Below are positions 1-5,315 of a stretch of 5,315 nucleotides of DNA, in pieces. Source of the stretch: Candidatus Pelethomonas intestinigallinarum (GTDB lineage: Bacteria > Bacillota > Clostridia > Oscillospirales > Oscillospiraceae); contig DVGP01000266.1 in assembly GCA_018712665.1 (NCBI GenBank), positions 1 to 5,315 on the forward strand, written 5' to 3'. Made by a program: the position numbers and the translations under genes. Each line of letters opens with the position of its first letter. Position 1 is the first letter of the stretch. A model generated the notes under the pieces. That model made no database searches. It was not told where the DNA came from and saw only the letters and a list, made by a program, of their open reading frames with translations.

Positions 1-1
1 C

Positions 2-1006
2 GCCAGCCCGGTGGTGCTGGTGATCGGCGCCAGGGGGATGAGCCTCTCCGCCCTGGCGGTGCTCCAGGGGTTCCTGGACTTCCAGCCAAACAGCGGCATC
101 CGGGGCGTTATCTTCAACCAGTGCACCGCCGGAACCTACCGGCTCCTGGCGGAGACCCTGCCGAAGCGGTTCGGCGGCTGGGTGCGGCCCCTGGGCTACC
201 TCCCCCCCATGAGGGAGTGTTCCCTGGAGAGCCGCCATCTGGGGCTGGTCACCGCCGGGGAAGTGTCGGATCTGGAGGAGAAGCTTCAGCGCCTGGCCCG
301 TCAGGCGGAGGAGACCATCGACCTGGACGGTCTCCTGGCTCTGGCGGCGGAGGCCCCGGCCCTGACCTTCCCCCCTCCCTCCCCCCTTCCCTCCCTGGGC
401 AGGGCCCGGATCGCCGTGGCCCGGGACAAAGCCTTCTGCTTCTACTACGAGGACAGCCTGGACGTGCTGCGGGACATGGGGGCGGAGCTGGTGGACTTCA
501 GCCCTCTGACGGACGCCGCCCTGCCCCCGGACATCCAGGGGCTGTACCTGGGGGGCGGCTACCCGGAGCTCTACGCCCGGCAGCTCAGCGGGAACGCCGC
601 CATGCGCACGTCCATTCGGACCGCCCTGGCAGGGGGACTGCCCTGTATCGCTGAGTGCGGCGGCTTCATGTACCTGACGGAGGCCATCGGGGACTTTCCC
701 ATGGTAGGCCATCTGCCGGGGAAGTGCTTCGACGCCGGGCGTTTGGTGCGCTTCGGTTACGTCACCCTCACCGCCCGGCGGGACAACCTCCTGTGCCGGG
801 CCGGGGAGAGTGTCCGGGGCCATGAGTTCCACCACTGGGACTGCACGGACCCGGGGGACGGCTTCCTGGCGGAAAAAGCCACAGGCCGGAGCTGGCCCTG
901 CGCCGTGGCCACAGACCGGCTCTACGCCGGGTACCCCCACTTCCACTTCCGGGCCAACCCGGCCTTCGCCCGGCGCTTCTACGAGACCTGTCTAGGCCTT
1001 GTTTGA
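2..1006 (+). CDS. cbiA: Cobyrinate a,c-diamide synthase, C-terminal part (5' end outside window)
   Basis: This ATP- and glutamine-dependent amidotransferase converts the a and c acetate side chains of cobyrinic acid to amides; it is cytoplasmic. The frame is already open at base 2 and reads into a CbiA core (VVLVIGARGMSLSALAVLQG), so the GTG at 11 is not a start; the P-loop end lies to the left. Taking the known Salmonella nucleophile Cys330 as guide, roughly 110 residues are missing. Visible parts: the end of the synthetase domain (to about base 360), a Pro-rich linker (PPPSPLPSL, about 368-399), then a class I-like glutaminase (GATase_3) domain with GLYLGGGYPEL (about 540-572), the IAECGGFMYL nucleophile motif (Cys codon 656-658), GHEFHHWD (about 818-841) and a terminal YPHFHF. 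The neighbours are all anaerobic-pathway genes, so CbiA rather than the aerobic CobB. The last codons (LGLV-stop) lie inside a repeat element, so the native C-terminus may have been altered. Confidence 0.95.
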   Translation, partial: ASPVVLVIGARGMSLSALAVLQGFLDFQPNSGIRGVIFNQCTAGTYRLLAETLPKRFGGWVRPLGYLPPMRECSLESRHLGLVTAGEVSDLEEKLQRLARQAEETIDLDGLLALAAEAPALTFPPPSPLPSLGRARIAVARDKAFCFYYEDSLDVLRDMGAELVDFSPLTDAALPPDIQGLYLGGGYPELYARQLSGNAAMRTSIRTALAGGLPCIAECGGFMYLTEAIGDFPMVGHLPGKCFDAGRLVRFGYVTLTARRDNLLCRAGESVRGHEFHHWDCTDPGDGFLAEKATGRSWPCAVATDRLYAGYPHFHFRANPAFARRFYETCLGLV

Positions 1007-1156
1007 ACATTGGAAATGTGACCAATGGCGAGGGATTTTTTCGCCAGACAAGGCGATTTGACGCCGCGATACTCTGTGTATCGCAAGGAAAATCAACGCC
1101 ATATGGCGGGAAAAGCCCCGCCATTTGGCATGTTGACATTTTTCAAACGAGGCCTA
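993..1156. repeat. 164-bp palindromic MITE-like repeat element between cbiA and cbiC
   Basis: The element is bounded by inverted terminal repeats: TAGGCCTTGTTTGA (993-1006) and TCAAACGAGGCCTA (1143-1156) match at 13 of 14 positions. The arms remain imperfectly complementary inward to a central hairpin, GCGATAC (1066-1072), loop TCTGT, GTATCGC (1078-1084), whose centre coincides with that of the element (about 1075). Each arm also carries its own hairpin: TGGCGA/TCGCCA (1026-1031/1041-1046) on the left, and TGGCGGG/CCCGCCA (1104-1110/1117-1123) flanked by GCCA/TGGC on the right. The base composition is more AT-rich than the genes. It has no coding capacity for a transposase. It starts within the last five codons of cbiA and ends just before the cbiC Shine-Dalgarno. 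The TA at both ends could be a target duplication, as in IS630/Tc1-mariner-type non-autonomous elements; this is inference. It could instead be a REP/BIME-like or RNA-processing repeat; copy number elsewhere in the genome cannot be seen here. Confidence 0.8.
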
Positions 1157-1164
1157 AAGGAGAG
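1156..1164 (+). promoter_or_regulatory. Shine-Dalgarno of cbiC
   Basis: AAAGGAGAG lies about 9-11 bases before the ATG at 1174 and directly after the right end of the palindromic repeat. It decides the start: the reading frame is open upstream to a TTG at 1003, but that extension translates the repeat, resembles nothing in CbiC, and has no comparable binding site. Confidence 0.8.
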
Positions 1165-1173
1165 ACATACGAT

Positions 1174-1797
1174 ATGATGGAGTACACACGGCCCATGGAC
1201 ATTGAAAACCGCAGCATGGAGATCATCACCGAGCTGCTGGGGGACCGGGCCATCCCCCCGGAGAATCTGCCGGTGGTCAAGCGGGTGATCCACACCACCG
1301 CCGACTTCGACTACGCGGAGAACCTGGCCTTCTCCCCCGGCGCGGTGGAAAAGGGGATCGCCGCCCTCCGCGCCGGGTGCCACATCGTCACCGACACCCA
1401 GATGGCAAAGGCCGGGATCAACAAGGCGGCCCTGGGGAAGCTGGGCGGCGAGGTCCACTGCTTCATGTCCGACCCGGACGTGGCGGAGGAGGCCAAGGCC
1501 CGGGGAGTAACCCGGGCGGTGGTGTCCATGGAGCGGGCGGCGGCGCTGGACATGCCCTGTATCTTCGCCATTGGCAACGCCCCCACGGCCCTGGTGTCCC
1601 TGAAGAGCCTGATGGACGCCGGGAAGCTGTCTCCGGCTCTCATCGTGGCGGTGCCGGTGGGCTTCGTCAACGTGGTGGAGAGCAAGGAGCTGATCCTGGC
1701 CTCCCCCGCCCCCCACATCGTGGCCCGGGGGCGGAAGGGCGGGAGCAACGTGGCCGCCGCCATCTGCAACGCCCTGCTCTACCAGATCGGCCGGTGA
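1174..1797 (+). CDS. cbiC: Cobalt-precorrin-8 methylmutase CbiC
   Basis: The protein moves the methyl group from C11 to C12 of cobalt-precorrin-8 (a sigmatropic-type shift) to give cobyrinic acid, the last ring-modifying step before CbiA amidation. The 207-residue length is typical of CbiC/CobH. His40, in HTTADFDYAENL (residues 40-51), corresponds to the catalytic His43 known from Pseudomonas denitrificans CobH. Other family blocks are IVTDTQMAKAGI (71-82), CFMSDPDVAEEA (96-107), FAIGNAPTAL (131-140), PVGFVNVVESKE (161-172) and GRKGGSNVAAA (186-196). There is no signal peptide or membrane segment, so it is cytosolic. A second ATG follows at 1177; the first is better spaced from the Shine-Dalgarno. 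The gene sits 167 bp after cbiA, the gap being filled by the palindromic repeat, and 67 bp before cbiF. The function call is very secure. Confidence 0.97.
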   Translation: MMEYTRPMDIENRSMEIITELLGDRAIPPENLPVVKRVIHTTADFDYAENLAFSPGAVEKGIAALRAGCHIVTDTQMAKAGINKAALGKLGGEVHCFMSDPDVAEEAKARGVTRAVVSMERAAALDMPCIFAIGNAPTALVSLKSLMDAGKLSPALIVAVPVGFVNVVESKELILASPAPHIVARGRKGGSNVAAAICNALLYQIGR

Positions 1798-1834
1798 GGG
1801 CTGGGGACCTGACGAGAAACATTCAAAACACATG

Positions 1835-1849
1835 CCGCCCGCGGGGCGG
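1835..1849 (+). other. Short GC hairpin just upstream of the cbiF ribosome binding site
   Basis: CCGCCC (1835-1840), loop GCG, GGGCGG (1844-1849) forms a perfect 6-bp stem in the 67-bp cbiC-cbiF gap. The cbiF Shine-Dalgarno AGGGGGA (1853-1859) starts four bases later, six bases before the ATG. No T-tract follows, so it is not an intrinsic terminator. It could be an RNA-stabilising stem or merely a by-product of high GC. Confidence 0.4.
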
Positions 1850-1864
1850 GATAGGGGGACAACT

Positions 1865-2620
1865 ATGGTACACTTTGTGGGCGCCGGCAGCGGCGCCAAG
1901 GACCTGATCACCGTCCGGGGGGCGAAGCTTTTGGGCGAGGCCGACGTAGTGATCTACGCCGGGAGCCTGGTGAACCCGGAGCTGCTGGAATACGTCAAGC
2001 CCGGCTGCGAGGTCCACGACAGCGCGAAAATGACCCTGGAGGAGGTCCTGGCGGTGATCCGGGACGCTGAGGCGGCGGGGAAGACCACCGTCCGCCTCCA
2101 CACCGGGGACTCCAGCCTCTACGGCGCGGTCCGGGAGCAGTTCGACCCCCTGGAAGCGCTGGGCATCCCCTACGACGTCTGCCCCGGGGTCAGCGCCTTC
2201 TGCGGGGCGGCGGCGGCGCTGAAGGCAGAGTATACCCTGCCGGACGTGAGCCAGACCGTCATCATCACCCGGTGCGCCGGGCGGACGCCGGTGCCGGAGC
2301 GGGAGTCCATCCGCGCCCTGGCCGCCCACGGCGCCACCATGGTCCTCTTTCTCAGCACGGGGCTGACGGCCAAGGTACAGGAGGAGCTGCTGGCGGGAGG
2401 CGTCTCAGCGGACACCCCGGCGGCGGTGGTCTACAAGGCCACCTGGCCCGACGAGCGGATTTTGCGCTGCACCGTTGGCACCCTCCACGAGAGCGTCGCC
2501 GCCAGCGGGATCACCAAGACGGCCCTCATCGTGGTGGGCCGCTGCCTGGGAGATGAGTACCTTCGCTCCAAGCTGTACGACCCCGGCTTTTCCACGGAGT
2601 TCCGGGAGGCCAGCCGATGA
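1865..2620 (+). CDS. cbiF: Cobalt-precorrin-4 C11-methyltransferase CbiF
   Basis: This SAM-dependent methyltransferase methylates C11 of cobalt-precorrin-4 to give cobalt-precorrin-5A. It is a 251-residue cytosolic protein of the tetrapyrrole methylase (class III MTase) fold. The N-terminal loop is FVGAGSGAKDLITVRG (4-19), then VIYAGSLVNPELLEY (29-43), HDSAKMTLEE (51-60), the SAM-site block LHTGDSSLYGA (78-88), PGVSAFCGAAAALKAEYTLP (107-126), SQTVIITR (129-136) and GRTPVPE (139-145). The YAGSLV, HTGD-SLYG and EYTLP-SQTVIITR-GRTPVPE blocks separate CbiF/CobM from other methylases. The usual GAGPGDP loop is here GAGSGAK. I choose ATG 1865 because AGGGGGA (1853-1859) precedes it and family homology begins at MVHFVGAG; the in-frame ATG at 1832 would add a short tail reading through the hairpin. 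Its stop overlaps the cbiG start (ATGA). Confidence 0.96.
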   Translation: MVHFVGAGSGAKDLITVRGAKLLGEADVVIYAGSLVNPELLEYVKPGCEVHDSAKMTLEEVLAVIRDAEAAGKTTVRLHTGDSSLYGAVREQFDPLEALGIPYDVCPGVSAFCGAAAALKAEYTLPDVSQTVIITRCAGRTPVPERESIRALAAHGATMVLFLSTGLTAKVQEELLAGGVSADTPAAVVYKATWPDERILRCTVGTLHESVAASGITKTALIVVGRCLGDEYLRSKLYDPGFSTEFREASR

Positions 2621-3642
2621 AGCTGGCGGTCTTCGCCTTCAGCCGCCGGGGCCGGGACACCGCCCGCCGGTGTCTGACCGCCCTGGCCGGACCGGGGGAC
2701 GAGTATCGGGCCTATGCCTCGGAGAGCTGGGCGGGAGAGGGCTTCTCCCCCATCCGCCCGCCCCTGGCGGACTTCACCGCCCCGGTGTTCGCCTGGGCGG
2801 ACGCCATGGTGTTCGTGGGGGCCTGCGGCATCGCCGTCCGGGCCATCGCCCCCCACGTCCGGGACAAGGGGACGGACCCGGCGGTGCTGGCGGTAGATGA
2901 GCTGGGGCAGTTCGTCATCCCCCTCCTCTCCGGCCACATCGGCGGGGCCAACCGTCTGGCCGCCCGTCTGGCGGAGGCCGTGGGAGCCACGGCGGTGGTG
3001 ACCACCGCCACCGACGTGAACCGCCGGTTCTCCGTGGACGAGTGGAGCGCCCGCCAGGGCCTCTGTATCGACGACATGGCCGCCGCCAAGGCGGTCTCCG
3101 CCGCCATTCTGGAGGGGCCTGTCCCTGTATGGAGCGACTTCCCCATCGCCGGGGACCTGCCCGCCGGTCTGGAGCCCGGGGAGAGCGGTCCCCTGGGGAT
3201 CTGTATCTCCTGGCAACGGAAGTTCCCCTTTGACCGGACGCTGCTGCTGGTGCCGCCGGTGCTGCGGCTGGGAATCGGCTGCCGCCGGGGGACCTCCTCC
3301 GGGGCCATCGCCGCCCTGGCGGACCAGCTTTTGGCGGAGCACAACGCCCACCCGGCGGCGGTGGAAGCCGTGGCCACCATCGACTTAAAAAAAGACGAGA
3401 CCGGACTGCTGGACTTCTGCCGGGACCGGGGCTGGCCCCTGTCCTGCTACAGCGCGGAGGAACTGGCGGCGGTGGAGGGGGACTTCACCCCCTCGGATTT
3501 CGTCCGCTCCGTCACAGGGGTGGACAATGTGTGCGAGCGGGCCGCCCTGCTGGGGGCGGAGCGCCTGCTGGTTAAAAAAACCGCCCGGGGCGGCGTCACC
3601 GCCGCCCTGGCGCTGAACGCTTGGGAGGTGCGCTTTGGGTAA
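2617..3642 (+). CDS. cbiG: Cobalt-precorrin-5A hydrolase CbiG
   Basis: CbiG opens the delta-lactone ring of cobalt-precorrin-5A and releases the two-carbon fragment as acetaldehyde, giving cobalt-precorrin-5B. It is a marker of the anaerobic pathway. The 341-residue length is normal. The N-terminal domain holds VGACGIAVRAIAPHV (67-81), then DELGQFVIPLLSGHIGGANR (94-113) and VVTTATDVN (127-135). A variable middle region (about 140-210) leads to the C-terminal domain starting near LRLGIGCRRGTS (216-227) and ending with the VKKTARGGVTAALAL block. The ATG at 2617 overlaps the cbiF stop by 4 bp and is preceded by GGGAGG (2604-2609), so translation is probably coupled. Two A7 runs (3387-3393 and 3574-3580) are unusual in this GC-rich gene but the reading frame is intact. 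It overlaps cbiH by 8 bp. Confidence 0.95.
   Translation: MKLAVFAFSRRGRDTARRCLTALAGPGDEYRAYASESWAGEGFSPIRPPLADFTAPVFAWADAMVFVGACGIAVRAIAPHVRDKGTDPAVLAVDELGQFVIPLLSGHIGGANRLAARLAEAVGATAVVTTATDVNRRFSVDEWSARQGLCIDDMAAAKAVSAAILEGPVPVWSDFPIAGDLPAGLEPGESGPLGICISWQRKFPFDRTLLLVPPVLRLGIGCRRGTSSGAIAALADQLLAEHNAHPAAVEAVATIDLKKDETGLLDFCRDRGWPLSCYSAEELAAVEGDFTPSDFVRSVTGVDNVCERAALLGAERLLVKKTARGGVTAALALNAWEVRFG
3624..3630 (+). promoter_or_regulatory. Shine-Dalgarno of cbiH, inside cbiG
   Basis: GGAGGTG, a strong match to the anti-Shine-Dalgarno sequence, lies within the last codons of cbiG. It is six bases (counting from GGAGG) before the TTG at 3635 and supports that rare start codon for cbiH. Confidence 0.75.
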
Positions 3643-4366
3643 GCTGATTGTAGTGGGCATCGGCCCCGGGGACTGGGAGGACATGACGGTCCGGGCGGAC
3701 CGGGCCCTCCGGTCCTGCGACGTGATCGTGGGGTACCACGTCTATGTGGACTTGGTCCGGGACCGCTACCCCGACAAGGAATTTCTGACCACCGGCATGA
3801 CAAGGGAGACGGACCGCTGCCGCATGGCCCTTGAGGCCGCCCGGGAGGGGAAGACCGTTGCCATGGTCTGCTCCGGGGACAGCGGCATCTACGGCATGGC
3901 CGGTCTGATCTATGAGCTCCGGGGAGAGGCGGCGGAGCCGGAGGTGGAGGTCATTCCCGGCCTCACCGCCGCCTGCAGCGGCGGGGCCCTGCTGGGGGCC
4001 CCCCTGACCCACGACTTCGCTGTCATCAGTCTCAGCGACCGGCTGACCCCCTGGGAGACGATCGAGAGGCGGCTGTCCGCCGCCGCATCGGCGGACCTGT
4101 CCATCGTTCTCTACAACCCCGCCAGCCACGGCCGTCCGGACCATCTCCGCCGGGCCTGCGACATCCTGCTGGAGACCCTGCCGCCCCAGCGGCTGTGCGG
4201 CGTGGCCCGGAACATCCGCCGGGCGGGTGAGAGCGCCCAGGTCATGCCCCTGGGGGAGCTCCGGGACTTCCCGGCAGACATGTTCTGCACGGTGTTCATC
4301 GGCAACAGCCAGACCCGGACCATCGGGGAGCTGCTGGTGACGCCCCGGGGGTACCGGGATGTATAA
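3635..4366 (+). CDS. cbiH: Cobalt-precorrin-3 C17-methyltransferase / ring contraction enzyme CbiH
   Basis: This SAM-dependent enzyme methylates C17 of cobalt-factor III/cobalt-precorrin-3 and drives ring contraction with delta-lactone formation, giving cobalt-precorrin-4. It is a 243-residue cytosolic protein of the tetrapyrrole methylase fold: VVGIGPGDWEDMTVRA (6-21), DVIVGYHVYVDL (29-40), GMTRETDRCRMALE (54-67), CSGDSGIYGMAG (79-90), VIPGLTAACSGGALLGAPL (106-124), HDFAVISLSDRLTPWE (126-141), LYNPASHGR and a C-terminal VTPRGYRD. The HDFAVISLSD-LTPWE and VTPRGY blocks identify CbiH/CobJ. It lacks the C-terminal Fe-S extension of the long CbiH60 type. The start is TTG: homology begins at residue 3 (KLIVVGIGPG), there is no upstream ATG, and GGAGGTG is well placed. 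It overlaps cbiG by 8 bp and the next gene by 8 bp. Confidence 0.96.
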   Translation: MGKLIVVGIGPGDWEDMTVRADRALRSCDVIVGYHVYVDLVRDRYPDKEFLTTGMTRETDRCRMALEAAREGKTVAMVCSGDSGIYGMAGLIYELRGEAAEPEVEVIPGLTAACSGGALLGAPLTHDFAVISLSDRLTPWETIERRLSAAASADLSIVLYNPASHGRPDHLRRACDILLETLPPQRLCGVARNIRRAGESAQVMPLGELRDFPADMFCTVFIGNSQTRTIGELLVTPRGYRDV

Positions 4367-5315
4367 GTTCTGCGTCTTCGCCGGCACCACCGAGGGCCGG
4401 GAGCTGGTGGAGTTCCTGGCAGGCCAGGAGGATGTCTCCGTCACCGCCTGCGTGGCCACGGACTACGGCGAGGCCCTGCTGCCCCCGGCGGAGAATCTCA
4501 CCGTCTCCGCCCGGCGCATGACGGCGGAGGAGATGGCGGACCTGCTGACCAGGGAGAGGTTCGACCTGGTGGTGGACGCCACCCACCCCTATGCCCGGGA
4601 GGTCACGGAGAACATCGCCGCCGCCTGTGAGAAAACCGGCACGCTCTATCTCCGCCTCCTCCGGGACGCGGAGGAGACCGCCGGGGACGCGGTCTTTGTC
4701 CCGGACATCCCCGCCGCCGTGACCTTTTTGGATCGGACCGACGGCAATATCCTGCTGACCACAGGCAGTAAAGAGATATTGCTTTACAGTAATATGCGGG
4801 GATTCGCGGACCGGGCCTACGCCCGGGTTCTGCCCATGGAGGACTCCCTCCGGGCCTGTCGGGAGGCGGGGCTGTCCCCCAGCCACATCATTGCCATGCA
4901 GGGGCCCTTTTCCCGGGAAATGAACGCGGCCATGCTGCGGTCCGTCTCCGCCCGGTATCTGGTGACCAAGGACACCGGCTGGGCCGGGGGATTTTCTGAG
5001 AAAGCCGCCGCCGCTCGGGAGGCCGGGGCTGTCCTGGTGACGGTGGGCCGTCCGCCCCAGAGGGCGGGGCTGGACCTGGGAGCCGTCATTGCCAGGCTCT
5101 GCCGGGACTACGGCCTCGCCTGGAGACCCCGGGTGTCCGTGGTGGGCATCGGCCCCGGCAGCCGGGAGGCCATGACCGGCGAGGCCCTCCGGGCCCTGTC
5201 GGAGGCGGAGTGCGTCATCGGCGCGGGCCGGATGCTGGAGGCGGTCTGCCGCCCCGGTCAGGCCCGGTACGAGGCCGTGGCCCCGGAGAAGATCGCCGCC
5301 TACATCCACGACCAC
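4359..5315 (+). CDS. cbiJ-cbiE: CbiJ-CbiE fusion: cobalt-precorrin-6A reductase + cobalt-precorrin-7 C5-methyltransferase (3' end outside window)
   Basis: The 319 codons visible run without a stop to the edge. Residues 1-255 are a full CbiJ/CobK, the reductase that reduces a ring double bond of cobalt-precorrin-6A to give 6B: FCVFAGTTEGRELVEFL (4-20), VVDATHPYAREVTENI (71-86), YLRLLRD (97-103), LLTTGSKEI (132-140), IIAMQGPFSREMNAAML (177-193), LVTKDTGWAGGFSEKAAAA (201-219) and VTVGRP (227-232). From residue 258 a second domain starts, VSVVGIGPGSREAMTGEALRAL (259-280) then CVIGAGRMLEAV (285-296), the N-terminus of a CbiE tetrapyrrole methylase. CbiE acts on C5. As CbiE is often joined to CbiT (CobL-like), a three-domain CbiJ-E-T protein is possible, but the rest is outside the window. 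The ATG at 4359 overlaps the cbiH stop by 8 bp and has only a weak G-rich Shine-Dalgarno (about 4347-4351), suggesting translational coupling. No start or stop signal is visible between the two domains. Confidence 0.93.
   Translation, partial: MYKFCVFAGTTEGRELVEFLAGQEDVSVTACVATDYGEALLPPAENLTVSARRMTAEEMADLLTRERFDLVVDATHPYAREVTENIAAACEKTGTLYLRLLRDAEETAGDAVFVPDIPAAVTFLDRTDGNILLTTGSKEILLYSNMRGFADRAYARVLPMEDSLRACREAGLSPSHIIAMQGPFSREMNAAMLRSVSARYLVTKDTGWAGGFSEKAAAAREAGAVLVTVGRPPQRAGLDLGAVIARLCRDYGLAWRPRVSVVGIGPGSREAMTGEALRALSEAECVIGAGRMLEAVCRPGQARYEAVAPEKIAAYIHDH

Noticed and set aside
11..13. GTG as the start of the first gene
   Set aside because: The frame is open to the window edge and the protein begins in the middle of the CbiA synthetase domain, so this is an internal valine.
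1026..1046. TGGCGA/TCGCCA hairpin with a T-run as a terminator after cbiA
   Set aside because: The T-run is in the loop and not after the stem, and the following bases are not T-rich, so it does not have intrinsic terminator form in either direction. The hairpin is better seen as part of the larger palindrome.
1133..1138. Perfect TTGACA -35-like box at the right side of the palindromic repeat
   Set aside because: No TATAAT-like -10 lies 16-18 bases downstream; the place is taken by the end of the repeat and the cbiC Shine-Dalgarno. An internal promoter cannot be supported from sequence alone.
1007..1173. Cobalamin riboswitch in the cbiA-cbiC gap
   Set aside because: The B12-box and the multi-stem core of a cobalamin riboswitch are not seen; the gap is filled by the symmetric repeat. 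A riboswitch, if present, would be expected upstream of the operon, outside the window.
1093..1911. Long open reading frames on the minus strand (also at 2431-3351, 3596-4459 and 4296-5315)
   Set aside because: All lie opposite well-recognised cbi genes, have low-complexity Gly/Pro/Arg/His-rich translations and no Shine-Dalgarno support. They are by-products of high GC content.

Overview
The window is a tightly packed, single-strand (+) stretch of an anaerobic (early cobalt insertion) cobalamin biosynthesis operon. In order it reads cbiA (3' part), cbiC, cbiF, cbiG, cbiH, and a cbiJ-cbiE fusion (5' part). The presence of CbiG and the CbiJ/CbiE/CbiC set points to the oxygen-independent route that works on cobalt-precorrins. 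The DNA is very GC-rich with strong G/C third-position bias, and genes are preceded by AGGAG/GGGAGG-type Shine-Dalgarno sequences. Together with the protein sequences, this suggests a high-GC anaerobic Clostridia, for example the gut Oscillospiraceae group (Flavonifractor/Oscillibacter/Lawsonibacter-like). That assignment is an inference from style, not a database match.

Layout: 2-1006 encodes the C-terminal part of CbiA. Positions 993-1156 hold a 164-bp palindromic repeat element that fills the cbiA-cbiC gap and overlaps the end of cbiA. cbiC (1174-1797) follows with its own Shine-Dalgarno just outside the element. A 67-bp gap with a short GC-rich hairpin leads to cbiF (1865-2620). From there the genes overlap: cbiF/cbiG by 4 bp, cbiG/cbiH by 8 bp (TTG start), cbiH/cbiJ-E by 8 bp. 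The last gene runs off the right edge. The only non-coding stretches are the two gaps of 167 and 67 bp.

How the genes work together: CbiH methylates C17 and contracts the ring. CbiF methylates C11. CbiG opens the delta-lactone and releases acetaldehyde. CbiJ reduces cobalt-precorrin-6A. CbiE (fused to CbiJ) methylates C5. CbiC moves the C11 methyl to C12 to give cobyrinic acid. CbiA amidates the a and c side chains. CbiD (C1 methylation), CbiL (C20) and CbiT (C15/decarboxylation) are not visible here and would have to lie outside the window; CbiT could be further along the fusion protein.

I see no undescribed enzymatic system. The least ordinary items are the palindromic MITE-like repeat inside the operon, which appears to supply the stop codon of cbiA; the cbiJ-cbiE fusion; a 29-nt polypyrimidine tract with minus-strand G-quadruplex potential in the cbiA interdomain linker; and two A7 tracts in the otherwise GC-rich cbiG.
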